64,000 nt of DNA from Bifidobacterium lemurum (GCF_014898175.1 NZ_CP062948.1:248001-312000); one strand, 5' to 3'; counted from the first letter of the stretch, positions 16,395 to 24,840 are shown. Numbers and translations: made by a program. The notes: generated by a model from the sequence alone, not told the origin.

Positions 16395-16423
16395 CGTCAT
16401 CCCGAGCGAAGTCGAGGGATCTC
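16395..16423 (+). repeat. Copy 4 of the CGTCATCCCGAGCGAAG-type repeat, upstream of xseB
   Basis: It ends 17 bp before the xseB ATG. It is preceded by imperfect tandem units of about 21 bp (about 16327-16394) that repeat parts of the same sequence (CCACCCGTCATCCCGAAC and variants), as if the element had been expanded from one end. Confidence 0.7.
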
Positions 16424-16440
16424 ACAGAAAGCAGAACCAC

Positions 16441-16728
16441 ATGACCGAGAAAAACACCGCCCCCGCATCCTCCCTCAGCGATAAGGAACGCGAGGCCATC
16501 GCGCAGATGCCGTACGAGGAGGCGCGCGACAAGCTCATCCAAGCCGTGCAGGCGCTGGAGGCAGGAGGACTCAACCTCGACCAGTCGATGCGTCAATGGG
16601 AGATCGGCGAGGCGCTGGCCAAGCGCGCGCAGAGTCTGCTCAACGACGTGCGCGCCAAGCTGGACGCCGCCCAAGCCGCGCAATCCTCCGGCGCGGACAC
16701 GGCGGGGACTCAGGACAATCTGTCCTGA
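16441..16728 (+). CDS. xseB: Exodeoxyribonuclease VII small subunit
   Basis: 95 residues. The core helical hairpin is recognisable from PYEEARDKLIQAVQALEAGG through NLDQSMRQWEIGEALAKRAQ. XseB subunits coat the XseA coiled coil. An N-terminal extension of about 20 residues and a C-terminal Ala/Ser/Gln tail are not part of the core. The ribosome binding site is weak (AGAAAG), and the preceding repeat lies directly upstream of it. The stop codon sits inside a 12-bp-stem terminator. Confidence 0.92.
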   Translation: MTEKNTAPASSLSDKEREAIAQMPYEEARDKLIQAVQALEAGGLNLDQSMRQWEIGEALAKRAQSLLNDVRAKLDAAQAAQSSGADTAGTQDNLS

Positions 16729-16732
16729 GTCC
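16706..16732 (+). terminator. xseB terminator overlapping its stop codon
   Basis: GGACTCAGGACA (16706-16717) and TGTCCTGAGTCC (16721-16732) form a 12-bp stem with a 3-base loop. The TGA of xseB (16726-16728) is inside the right arm. No T-run follows. Confidence 0.6.
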
Positions 16733-16889
16733 CATTCGCGGCACGCCGCTCACCTCGCCTACACGCGCCCCACAGGGGCCCGCGCTCCACGGCTCGGCCC
16801 AGGACAATCTGTCCTGAGTCCCATTCGCGGCACGCCGCCCACCTCGCCTACACGCGCCCCACAGGGGCCCGCGCTTCACGGCTCAGCCC
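16712..16889. repeat. 89-bp tandem duplication, two copies
   Basis: 16712-16800 and 16801-16889 differ at three positions. Each copy begins with the AGGACA-ATC-TGTCCT hairpin, so the downstream part of the xseB terminator was duplicated together with the spacer. It fills the gap between the convergent xseB and SDR genes. Confidence 0.9.
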
Positions 16890-16922
16890 AGTGATTCGCC
16901 GAGTCCTGCCGTGGCGCGGAGT

Positions 16923-17768
16923 TTAATAGATGGCGTAACCGCCGTCGATCTGCAGATTGGCGCCGGTGATATACGAGGACGCGTCGCTGGCGAGGAACAG
17001 CAGCGCGCCCGCCAATTCGTCGTTGCAGCCGAAACGCTTCATCGGCACCACATCGATCATCGCGTCGTGCACCGCGTCGTCGATGCGGCCGGCGTGGATG
17101 CCCGACCATACGTATCCGGGAGAGATCACGTTGGAGCGGATGCCGTACGGAGCCAGCGCGGCGCCCAGATAACGCGCGTACTCGTAGATGCCGGCCTTGG
17201 TCGCGCCGTACGCGGCGACCGGCGAGGGGCCTCCGGCGATGTAGTTCGCGTTGTGCCCGGATAGGGACGAGGTGAAGATCAGCGAGCCGCCATGCCCATG
17301 CTCGCGCATGATGTTCTGGGCGATCTGCGCGGTCATATAGGCACCGGTCAGATTGATGTCGATGGTTGTACGCCACACCTCATACGGCTCGTCGGCGTCG
17401 TCGCCGGGCACGTTGACGCCGGCGTTCAGAAACGCGACGTCGACCGTGCCAAGCTCGTCCACCAATTGGGTTTTCAGCGCGGCGACCTGCTCGCGGTCGG
17501 ACACGTCGCACAGCATCGGCACGACGCGCACGCCATAGCGTTCGGATAGTTCGGCCGCCAGCGCCTCCAACTCGCCCTTTTTCGGTTCGATGTCGACGAT
17601 GGCCACGTCAGCGCCGGCCTCCGCCCACGCGGCGGCGGCGTTGCGTCCGATGCCGCCGGCACCGCCGGTGACGAAGCCTTTCTTGCCGTTCAACGAAAAC
17701 TTGTCCATCACCTTATAGTCGGGATCGCGCCATTTATCGAGGGGATAGATCGCATCATAGTCACGCAT
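16923..17768 (-). CDS. SDR-family NAD(P)-dependent oxidoreductase
   Basis: 281-residue classical short-chain dehydrogenase. The cofactor motif is VTGGAGGIGRNAA (about residues 34-46), NAG is in FLNAGVNV, the catalytic Ser is in FTSSLSG, and Tyr187/Lys191 are in AAYGATKAG. Asp in VAIVDIEP favours NAD(H) over NADP(H). The sequence style resembles polyol/sorbose reductases (arabinitol or mannitol dehydrogenase-like), but the substrate is not determined. GAGAAAGG precedes the ATG. It is isolated: repeats lie on both sides, and about 500 bp of non-coding repeat DNA lies upstream. Confidence 0.88.
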   Translation of the reverse strand: MRDYDAIYPLDKWRDPDYKVMDKFSLNGKKGFVTGGAGGIGRNAAAAWAEAGADVAIVDIEPKKGELEALAAELSERYGVRVVPMLCDVSDREQVAALKTQLVDELGTVDVAFLNAGVNVPGDDADEPYEVWRTTIDINLTGAYMTAQIAQNIMREHGHGGSLIFTSSLSGHNANYIAGGPSPVAAYGATKAGIYEYARYLGAALAPYGIRSNVISPGYVWSGIHAGRIDDAVHDAMIDVVPMKRFGCNDELAGALLFLASDASSYITGANLQIDGGYAIY

Positions 17769-17889
17769 GTCGTTGCCTTTCTCACGTCACGTCGTTGTTC
17801 CGTCCGGCGCTTGGCCGTACCGCAACGCTATCATCCCGGCGCGCGAATTCGCCGGCAATCAGCAACGCCACGCCGGGCGGTGAATCATC

Positions 17890-18226
17890 TACGGGCGGTT
17901 GCCTTGCCCTACGGGCGGCTGCACGCCACCTTCGGGCGGCCGTCTTGCCCTACGGGCGGCAATCCCCGCCTTCGGGCGGTCAAGGATTTTGTCCACTCTC
18001 CGACATTCGTTTGTTCTCACAATAAGAAACGTTGGAATTCAGCCATTCCTGTCTTGACGAACACAATCAGCCGATGGAAACGGCCAACCCATCAACCGCC
18101 CGAAGGACAAGACAACCGCCCATAGACGGCACGCAACCGCCCATAGGCAGTACCACCCACCATCCCACGCAACACCGCACCGTCCCAAGCAACACCCCCA
18201 CCATCCATGGCGTGCAACCGCCCGAG
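17890..18226. repeat. Decamer array TWCGGGCGGY with ~20-bp period and inverted partners
   Basis: Five plus-strand copies of TACGGGCGGY/TTCGGGCGGY start at 17890, 17910, 17931, 17951 and 17971. About 120 bp on, inverse copies (ACCGCCCGAA/ACCGCCCATA) start at 18095, 18115 and 18136, and again near 18217. The 17769-18269 interval has no gene. The arrays could pair into a long stem upstream of the SDR gene and downstream of the deaminase gene. Confidence 0.8.
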
Positions 18227-18269
18227 CGGAGCGGAACAGGCCGGTCGGGCGAAACCGAAGGCCAGCGCC

Positions 18270-19319
18270 TTACTGGAGCAGCAGCGAGCCGTACCGCCGA
18301 CGCCACGCCTCCCATGCGGCGAGGTCGGCGGACTGGTTCTCCGGGGTGTCGAAGGTGGCGAGCAGCGACTGGCGCGCGAATTCGGCGAGTTCGGGCATCG
18401 TATAGCCGGCTTCGGCCAATGCGATGTAGTTGTCGGCGATGTATCCGCCGAAGTAGGCCGGATCGTCGGAGTTCACGGTGATGCGCACGCCGGCCCGGGC
18501 CAGTTCTCGCAACGGCAGGTCGCGCACATCCCCCACCACGTTGAGCCGCAGATTGGACAGCGGGCAGCAGGTGAGCGCGACGCCCCCGTCGGCCAGCCTC
18601 CGCGTCACGGCGGGATCGTCGGCGCTGTGGATGCCGTGGTCGACGCGTTCCACGTGCAGCGCGTCCAACGCGCCCGTCACATACGCGGCAGAGCCCTCCT
18701 CACCGGCGTGGGCGACGCGATGCAGGCCCATCGCCGCGGCCCGCGCATACACTTCGGCGAACGGCTCGGGCGGATATCCCACTTCGGCGGAGTCCAGTCC
18801 GATGCCGATCAGGTCGCCGGCGCGATGCTCCACCGCATCCAACGTGGCCATGGCGGATTCCACCGGACGGTCGCGCAGCATGCACACGATCAGGTCGCCG
18901 CGGATGCCGTAACGCTCGCGTCCGATGGCCAGCCCCTCCAGCAATCCGTCCATGACGGTGTCGATGCCGCAGCCGTTGTCCATATGCACTTGCGGATCGA
19001 AGAAAATCTCCGCGCGACGCACGCCATCCGCATGCGCGCGCTCGAGATACGCGAGCATCAGATCGCGGAAGTCCTCACGCGAGCGCAGCACGGTCATCAG
19101 CCGGTAGTACAGGTCCAGGAAGGACGGCAGATTCTCGAAGGCGTACTGGCGCTTGAGGTCGTCGAGATCTCGGTACGGCAGTTCGATATGGTTGCGCGCG
19201 GCCAGCCGCAACGCCAGCTCAGGCTCCAACGATCCTTCGATATGCAGATGCAGCTCCGCCTTCGGCATGTCGCGCAATGCTTGGATGGTGGTCGAATCGG
19301 ATGCCGCCGCGTTCATCAT
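18270..19319 (-). CDS. Adenosine/adenine deaminase family protein
   Basis: 349 residues of the amidohydrolase superfamily. Zn ligands are His-x-His in AELHLHIEG, then His in RVAHAGEE (with the catalytic Glu), HGIHSADD, and the Asp pair in VNSDDPAYFGGY. The N-terminal HIEGSLEPEL and the SDDPAYFGGY block are more like the adenine deaminase branch (PA0148/Aah1-like) than E. coli Add, so adenine rather than adenosine may be the substrate; this is inference from motif style. It produces hypoxanthine or inosine plus ammonia for purine salvage. The ATG at 19319 follows GGAAGGA. Confidence 0.88.
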   Translation of the reverse strand: MMNAAASDSTTIQALRDMPKAELHLHIEGSLEPELALRLAARNHIELPYRDLDDLKRQYAFENLPSFLDLYYRLMTVLRSREDFRDLMLAYLERAHADGVRRAEIFFDPQVHMDNGCGIDTVMDGLLEGLAIGRERYGIRGDLIVCMLRDRPVESAMATLDAVEHRAGDLIGIGLDSAEVGYPPEPFAEVYARAAAMGLHRVAHAGEEGSAAYVTGALDALHVERVDHGIHSADDPAVTRRLADGGVALTCCPLSNLRLNVVGDVRDLPLRELARAGVRITVNSDDPAYFGGYIADNYIALAEAGYTMPELAEFARQSLLATFDTPENQSADLAAWEAWRRRYGSLLLQ

Positions 19320-19488
19320 AGGAGTTCCTTCCCTTGCGACGCCGTGGGAATCGGCGGCGCCGCCTCCATTGCGGACCAGCCGTATCGCACCCGTCGTTCA
19401 CTGTGAATGCCCCAACCGTACAGCAAAGCGGCACGCTTTTCCAGACAACGCACCGGCGGGCTCGGCCGTTGACATGTCGAAGGAATGG

Positions 19489-19561
19489 TGCCCCAGACAG
19501 GAATCGAACCTGCGACACCATCTTTAGGAGAGATGTGCTCTATCCACTGAGCTACTGGGGC
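19489..19561 (-). tRNA. tRNA-Arg (anticodon CCU)
   Basis: A 73-nt cloverleaf on the minus strand: acceptor GCCCCAG/CTGGGGC, D stem GCTC/GAGC, anticodon stem CATCT/AGATG with loop CTCCTAA (CCU, reading AGG), T arm GCAGG-TTCGATT-CCTGT and A73. The CCA end is encoded (19486-19488). Confidence 0.95.
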
Positions 19562-19656
19562 AACGAGTTGATATTGTACACGCGTTTCGCACCTGATTCG
19601 ACCAATTGTCGCAGCCGATGTTGCCGGAACAATGATGCAAACACAAAGGGCGCTCC

Positions 19657-19698
19657 TTTCTAAAGGTGGTGTCGTAGGTTCGATTCCTATCTGGGGCA
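19657..19698 (+). other. 3' half of a tRNA-Arg(UCU), probable integration scar
   Basis: From the anticodon loop (TTTCTAA) through the T arm (GTAGG-TTCGATT-CCTAT) to CTGGGGC-A73, every position fits nucleotides 32-73 of a tRNA. The 31 bases upstream do not form an acceptor, D arm or 5' anticodon strand, so the gene is not functional here. It is inverted relative to, and 95 bp from, the intact tRNA-Arg(CCU). Breakpoints in the anticodon loop are typical of attachment sites of tRNA-targeting integrases. No mobile genes are adjacent. Confidence 0.65.
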
Positions 19699-19858
19699 CA
19701 CTTGTTCTCCGCCCTCCAGCGCGCCCATCGAACAGTTCGTGCCGGTTTGGTGCAAACCGGCGAATCAGCCCGGCGAACGAGTGCGCGCGCCAAGCCCCAT
19801 GCGTTAAGGTGGCAGTTCGCGGTCACGCACACGATTCGACGACAGACAGGAGGCATAA

Positions 19859-20881
19859 ATGGCAAGATCGGCTGGCAAAGGCAGGAGACGTCATCGTATT
19901 CTCGGCGCGTTCGCCGGAATCTTCGCCGTCGCGGCGCTGCTGGGCACGGCCGCGCGCGAGCTTCCCGCCGACCTGCAGGAACTCCCCTATGTGCCGGTCG
20001 TCGTCTCCGCCACGCCGTGGTTCACGCTATTGGCGTTACTCGCGCTGCTGCTCGCCATCGTCTCCCGTCGTGTGGTTGTGGCGCTGATCGCCATCGCTTC
20101 CATCGGATTGAACGTCTACTGGCAGTTGCCGTTCTTTCAACCATCCGCCACACTGCCCGACGAGGCGCAGCAAGCGGTGGCCTCGGCCTCGGCCGACACC
20201 TCGGACGCCTACGCGCGAGTGATGACGCTCAACGTCTACAAAGGACAGGCCGACGCGCAGGAGATCGTCGATCTGGTGCGAGACCAGCGCATCGAGGTGC
20301 TGGCTCTGCAGGAGACGACCGACGATTTCGTGGAGCGCCTGAACGAGGCGGGCATCGAATATTACCTGCCGTACGCCAACGTCTCCTCGTCCGACGGCGT
20401 GTACGGCAACGGCATCTGGTCGGCCGCGCCGCAATCCGATCCGGCCGACGACGATGTGAATTCCAGCGCCTCATTCATGCCGGGCGGCACGGTGGACTTC
20501 GCCGGCACCGCGGTGCGCTTCGTCTCCGTGCATACCACCGCCCCGGTTCCCGGCTATTGGGCCCAGTGGAAACGCTCGCTGGACGAACTCGCCCTGATGC
20601 GAGCCGACACCGACACACGATACATATTCATGGGCGATTTCAACGCCACCTACGACCACACGCCATTCCGCAACTTCCTCGGCGACCGATTCACGGACGC
20701 GGCCCGCCAGTCCGGACACGGATTCACCTTCACTTGGCCCATGGACCGCCCGTATCTGCCCGCCTTCGCCGGCATCGACCATGTGGTGCTCGACCAGGGC
20801 ATGACGGCAGGCCAATGCCAGACGGTGGAAGTCACCGGATCGGACCACGCGGCCCTGCTGGCGACCGTCGCGGTGCGGTAG
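19859..20881 (+). CDS. Membrane-anchored endonuclease/exonuclease/phosphatase family protein
   Basis: 340 residues. Two or three hydrophobic helices occupy about residues 14-95 (GAFAGIFAVAALLGTA, then FTLLALLALLLAIV and the following VVVALIAIASIGL). The EEP hydrolase domain follows, with MTLNVYKG, LALQETTDDF, VSVHTTAP, FMGDFNAT and IDHVVL plus the final SDHAAL, which give the metal-binding Asn, Glu, Asp and His residues. The catalytic domain is probably outside the membrane. The family includes nucleases and phosphodiesterases, so the substrate is not predictable. AGGAGG precedes the ATG. It may be read with the ABC operon that begins 104 bp downstream, though that operon has its own TAGACT -10. 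Confidence 0.85.
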   Translation: MARSAGKGRRRHRILGAFAGIFAVAALLGTAARELPADLQELPYVPVVVSATPWFTLLALLALLLAIVSRRVVVALIAIASIGLNVYWQLPFFQPSATLPDEAQQAVASASADTSDAYARVMTLNVYKGQADAQEIVDLVRDQRIEVLALQETTDDFVERLNEAGIEYYLPYANVSSSDGVYGNGIWSAAPQSDPADDDVNSSASFMPGGTVDFAGTAVRFVSVHTTAPVPGYWAQWKRSLDELALMRADTDTRYIFMGDFNATYDHTPFRNFLGDRFTDAARQSGHGFTFTWPMDRPYLPAFAGIDHVVLDQGMTAGQCQTVEVTGSDHAALLATVAVR

Positions 20882-20985
20882 AGCGGGGCGCGGCGCAACA
20901 CACGCGGTGCGGCCGTCCAAACGGATTCCTAACGCCTGGGCGGCTAGACTGGAGGCGTCTCATCGGGCAGCCAAAGGAGTCCACC

Positions 20986-22032
20986 GTGACCGCATCCATC
21001 GCCCAGCCATCATCCAGCCGACCTCCGGCCATCGAAATCGACCATCTGACCAAACGCTACGGCGCGGCCCGCGGCATCGACGACGTCAGCTTCACGGTAT
21101 ACCCAGGCGAGATCTTCGGATTCATCGGCCCGAACGGCGCGGGCAAATCCACCACCATACGCACCCTCTTGGGGCTGATCCGCAAAACCTCCGGACAGGC
21201 GCGCGTGCTCGGCCTCGACATCGAACGCGACCACGTCGACATCATGCACCATGTGGGATATCTGCCCAGCGAGGTGTTCTACTACGACGGCATGCGGGCC
21301 AAGGATCTGCTGGCCTACGCGGCCAGTTTCCATCCGGAGCGGGACTGCGCCGGACGCATTCGCGAACTCGCCGAACGACTCGATCTGGACCTGAACCGCA
21401 GAATCGAGGATATGAGCCTTGGCAACCGCAAAAAGGTGGGCATCATCCAAGGTCTGCTGCACTCCCCCGAGGTCATCATGCTTGACGAGCCGACCAGCGG
21501 TCTCGATCCGCTGATGCAGCGCACGTTCTTCGATGTGATTCGCGAAGAGGCCGACCGCGGCGCCACCATCCTGTTCTCCAGCCATATCCTCAGCGAGGTG
21601 CAGCGCATCTGCGACCGCGTGGCCATCATCAAAGACGGCCGCATCATCGCCGTGCGGGCCATCGAGGAGATGCGGCGGGCATCGGTCAAACAAGTGCGTC
21701 TGATGATGCCTTCCCCAAACGGTTCCTCGGTCTCCTCCGACATCGGCCGTCTCGCCGCGTTGCCCGGAGTGCGTTCGTTTGAGATCCTCGAAAGCCGAGG
21801 AGACGCCTCGACCCCGACCGGCACCGGACAATCCGATATACGGCGATCCGCCCCGCAGCAGGCCGCCATGGCGACGTTCCTGTTCGAGGGCGAAGCGAAC
21901 CGGCTGATCGGACATCTCGCGTCGTTCGATCTTGCCGATGTGGAGATCACCGAGCCGACGCTCGAAGAGGTGTTCATGCATTACTACACCGACGAACGCT
22001 CCGCCTGCGAGCCTGGCGAGGCCGCGCGATGA
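20986..22032 (+). CDS. ABC transporter ATP-binding protein
   Basis: 348 residues. Walker A is GPNGAGKST, the signature is MSLGNRKKVGIIQGL (a variant of LSGGQ) and Walker B is VIMLDEPTSG with H-loop SSHILSE. About 60 residues after the ATPase core form the C-terminal domain typical of CcmA/NatA-type exporters. The GTG start at 20986 follows AAAGGAG; TAGACT lies 41 bp upstream as a -10. It ends in an ATGA overlap with the first permease gene, so all three genes form one operon. Exported substrate is unknown. Confidence 0.92.
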   Translation: MTASIAQPSSSRPPAIEIDHLTKRYGAARGIDDVSFTVYPGEIFGFIGPNGAGKSTTIRTLLGLIRKTSGQARVLGLDIERDHVDIMHHVGYLPSEVFYYDGMRAKDLLAYAASFHPERDCAGRIRELAERLDLDLNRRIEDMSLGNRKKVGIIQGLLHSPEVIMLDEPTSGLDPLMQRTFFDVIREEADRGATILFSSHILSEVQRICDRVAIIKDGRIIAVRAIEEMRRASVKQVRLMMPSPNGSSVSSDIGRLAALPGVRSFEILESRGDASTPTGTGQSDIRRSAPQQAAMATFLFEGEANRLIGHLASFDLADVEITEPTLEEVFMHYYTDERSACEPGEAAR

Positions 22033-22832
22033 TCCATGTGTTCCTTTTCGAATTGCGTTCGCTCGCGCGGGGTTTCGCCGTGGCGGCCGTCGCCTTGCTG
22101 GGACTGCTGGTGTTGTTCGTCGGCGGCGCCTATCCGATCTACCGCGACGCCAAACCACAGGTCATGGCGATACTCGACGACTTCCCGCCCCAATTCGCGG
22201 CGGCGTTCGGCGTCAGCGACGATATCTTCACATTCGCCGGATTCTACCGGTTCAGTTACCTGTATCTCGCCCTGATCGCCGCCATCGCGGCAGGCTCGTG
22301 GGGGTTGGGGTCGTTCTCACGGGAGCGTCGCGCGAAAACCCTGGATTTTCTACTCACGATGCCGGTGGGACGCGGCGGTGTGTTCGCGGCCAAACTGTTC
22401 GCTTGCCTGACCGGCGTGGCCGTGGTCGGAGCGCTGTATGTGGGTGCGCTGCAACTGGTGGCGACGGCCGTGGATGACGGGGCCGGCGTCGAGGCCGGGC
22501 ATCTCGCCGTGGCCTCGCTCGCCGTTCCCGGGGTCGCTGTGGTGTTCCTTGCGTTCGGCGCGCTGCTCGGCGTGGCGTTGCGCCGCGTCCGTTCGGTGCC
22601 TGGCATCGCCACGGGATTGGGCGTTATGGGATTCGCCACGGCCTCGCTTCCGGGACTGACCGGCGAGGACTCCTGGCGCGCGATCGCGCCGTTCCTGTAT
22701 TTCTCCCAAGACACGGCGCTGGGCGAGGGACGGTTCGAAACCGGCTGGCTGGTCGCCGCCGCCGCGGTGGCCGTGTGCTGCTTCGCCGTGTCCTGGGTTC
22801 TGTTTGTGCGAAAGGACGTGCGCGCGCGATGA
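22029..22832 (+). CDS. ABC transporter permease (ABC-2 type)
   Basis: 267 residues with about six membrane segments and the ABC-2 layout: an N-terminal helix (AVAALLGLLVLFVGG), an extracellular loop rich in charged residues, then GSFSRERRAKTLDFLLTMPVGR, a loop before helix 3 that is characteristic of exporter permeases. The start overlaps the ATPase stop by 4 bp and its own stop overlaps the next permease in the same way, indicating tight coupling and a heterodimeric transmembrane unit. Confidence 0.88.
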   Translation: MIHVFLFELRSLARGFAVAAVALLGLLVLFVGGAYPIYRDAKPQVMAILDDFPPQFAAAFGVSDDIFTFAGFYRFSYLYLALIAAIAAGSWGLGSFSRERRAKTLDFLLTMPVGRGGVFAAKLFACLTGVAVVGALYVGALQLVATAVDDGAGVEAGHLAVASLAVPGVAVVFLAFGALLGVALRRVRSVPGIATGLGVMGFATASLPGLTGEDSWRAIAPFLYFSQDTALGEGRFETGWLVAAAAVAVCCFAVSWVLFVRKDVRAR

Positions 22833-23650
22833 ATGTGTTCGTCATCGATTTGAAGGCCAACGCCAAAGCGCTGGCGGTATGGTCCGTGACGCTGGCGTTC
22901 CTCGATATCGTCGGCGTGATGAAGTTCTCCGGCTTCGCCGACGGCGGGGTCGAGGCCACCCAGCAGGTGATCGACGCCTTTCCTTCCGTCGTGCTGGCGG
23001 TGCTGGGGATTTCCGGACTGAATGTGGCCACATTCCCGGGGTTCTACGCCGTGCTCATGTTCTATATCGGCATTATGGCAGCGGCGTACGGCGTGCAATT
23101 GGGGCATGGCGCCGTGGCCCGCGAGATCGCCGACGGCACATGCGAGTTCCTGTTCACACGCCCACGCTCGCGCGCGTCGATTCTCACCGCAAAGCTCGTG
23201 GCGGCGCTGGCGTGCGTCATCGTGTTCTGCGCGGTGAATCTGCTGTCGTCCGCCGCCGGCTATGCCCTGATGGACGGACCCTCCACCGCCGACGCCATTC
23301 CATGGAAGCTGTTCGCGGCATTCACCGCATGGACCGCTCTGACCGCGCTGGTGTTCTGCGCATTGGGAGCCGTGCTGGCCGCCTGCTGCCGACGTATGGA
23401 ACGGGCGGCGTTGATCGGTGGTGGCGCGGTGGTGCTGTGCTATCTGGCCGCGGTCGTCTACGATATGTTCCCGGACCATGCCGGAGTGTCCCTGATCGCC
23501 CGACTATGCTCCCCCATGCGCTACTGGCCGCCCGTCGAACTATTGGACGGCACCGTCTCCCTTCCATTCACGCTGTTGGCGGCGGCATTGGTCGCGGCCG
23601 CGTTGGCCGCCGCGTACACGGCGTTCGCCAAACGCGACCTAGTCGAATGA
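22829..23650 (+). CDS. ABC transporter permease (ABC-2 type), second subunit
   Basis: 273 residues and about six membrane segments. It contains the same cytoplasmic signature as its neighbour (AREIADGTCEFLFTRPRSR) and ends in a helix followed by FAKRDLVE, matching VRKDVRAR at the end of the first permease, so the two are paralogues from a duplication. The start is the ATG of the ATGA overlap at 22829. It ends 11 bp from the convergent CDF gene, with no terminator between. Confidence 0.88.
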   Translation: MNVFVIDLKANAKALAVWSVTLAFLDIVGVMKFSGFADGGVEATQQVIDAFPSVVLAVLGISGLNVATFPGFYAVLMFYIGIMAAAYGVQLGHGAVAREIADGTCEFLFTRPRSRASILTAKLVAALACVIVFCAVNLLSSAAGYALMDGPSTADAIPWKLFAAFTAWTALTALVFCALGAVLAACCRRMERAALIGGGAVVLCYLAAVVYDMFPDHAGVSLIARLCSPMRYWPPVELLDGTVSLPFTLLAAALVAAALAAAYTAFAKRDLVE

Positions 23651-23661
23651 TTCCGTGCGGA

Positions 23662-24570
23662 TCAGTCGAACACGAAGTTCACGTCGACGTTGGGGAACCG
23701 GGAGCGCAGCGCGGATTCCAGCTCCTGTTTGCGGCTGTTGACGTGGCTGACGTTCATCGTGTCGTTCTCGCACAGCAGGTACACGTCGACCGTGTAGCTC
23801 ATGCCTTGTTTGAACACGTGGACGTGGTCGAAACGGGTGCCTCCGGGCAGATGCGCACGCGCCTCACGCTCGATGCGCTCGTTGGTGTCCTCGTCGATGA
23901 CGCGGCCTCCGATCAATTCGACGAATCCGTCGCGCAGCACGGTCAGCGGCTCCTTGAGCGAAATCGCCACCAAAGCGATGGTGATGAAGAAATCACCGGT
24001 GTAGTTGAGCCATCCGAGCGGCGAATCCAACGGCACGAAACTGAGGGCCAGCGCGGCCACGCCGATGCCGCCGGAAACCATGCCGTCGACCAGCGTGGTG
24101 CGCGCCTCCGCGTCGAGCATGGTGCTGGCACCATGGATGCGAGCGTTCTCATAGCGGTAGAACAGCACCATCCCCACGCAGATCGCCACCATCACCAGCT
24201 CGTACCAGACCACCGGACCGAGCACCAATGGGTCGCCTATGCCGAACCGCCAATACTCAATGGCCGCCTGCGTGACGTTGATGGTGGAGAAAGCGAGCAG
24301 CGACAGGGTCAGCACCGCCTTGACGATCGCATACAGTGGTTCCAACGCGAAAAATCCGTTGGGGAACCGGTCTGTGGTGCGCGCGCTGCGCGACGAGACG
24401 ACCAGCGCCACCAGCCCGGAGATCAGCGCGATGACGGTGAACACGCCATCTAGGAAAATCGCCTCCATACCGGTAATGAAGAACACCGTCAGACCCGCGG
24501 CGCCCATCACCGCATTGCATGCGATACCCACGCCGAGCGCACGCTGTTCCACACGTTTCTGATTGAGCAT
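23662..24570 (-). CDS. Cation diffusion facilitator (CDF) family transporter
   Basis: 302 residues, about six membrane helices and a C-terminal cytoplasmic domain. Segments FLDGVFTVIALISGLV (helix 2) and TLVDGMVSGGIGVAALAL (helix 5) sit where CDF proteins carry their metal-binding Asp residues. The tail FDHVHVFKQGMSYTVDVYL resembles the ferredoxin-like regulatory domain. It would export a divalent metal such as Zn, Mn or Fe by proton antiport; the metal is not predictable. GAGGTGG lies just before the ATG. Confidence 0.85.
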   Translation of the reverse strand: MLNQKRVEQRALGVGIACNAVMGAAGLTVFFITGMEAIFLDGVFTVIALISGLVALVVSSRSARTTDRFPNGFFALEPLYAIVKAVLTLSLLAFSTINVTQAAIEYWRFGIGDPLVLGPVVWYELVMVAICVGMVLFYRYENARIHGASTMLDAEARTTLVDGMVSGGIGVAALALSFVPLDSPLGWLNYTGDFFITIALVAISLKEPLTVLRDGFVELIGGRVIDEDTNERIEREARAHLPGGTRFDHVHVFKQGMSYTVDVYLLCENDTMNVSHVNSRKQELESALRSRFPNVDVNFVFD

Positions 24571-24693
24571 CCACCACCTCGCTTTCGTCGTCGGGGCGGC
24601 TCGAATCCCATGCTAGCGGCAATACGCGGATGCCGCCGCGCATTCAGCGCGGGGCGGAGACGTGAGGTCGCACGAAGCACCACCCGACCGACG

Positions 24694-24806
24694 CCCGTGC
24701 GACTTTTCCGCACAGAAACAAACACGCGCATGTTACGCGGTCTGGCGGAATACAGCCATTTCAGTCGAAACCTGTTCGTTTGCGCCCCGAAAAAGGGTCG
24801 CACGGG
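24694..24806. repeat. ~113-bp repeat with CCGTGCGAC/GTCGCACGG ends, copy A
   Basis: Left end CCCGTGCGACTTTTCCGCAC and right end AGGGTCGCACGG give perfect 9-bp terminal inverted repeats (24695-24703 and 24797-24805). Further GTCGCACG/CGTGCGAC half-sites flank it (24667 and 24826). It matches the element at 53652-53766 at both ends and in short internal blocks. It occupies the gap between the CDF and aminotransferase genes. Confidence 0.75.
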
Positions 24807-24840
24807 ACTTATCGCCCGATGCGACCGTGCGACGACGACC

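Noticed and set aside
17890..17980. CRISPR array or protein-coding tandem repeat
   Set aside because: The repeat is only 10 bp, with 10-11 bp spacers that resemble each other; no open frame spans it.
19626..19698. Complete second tRNA gene on the plus strand
   Set aside because: The 5' half does not pair with the acceptor or form a D arm; only nucleotides 32-73 fit a tRNA.
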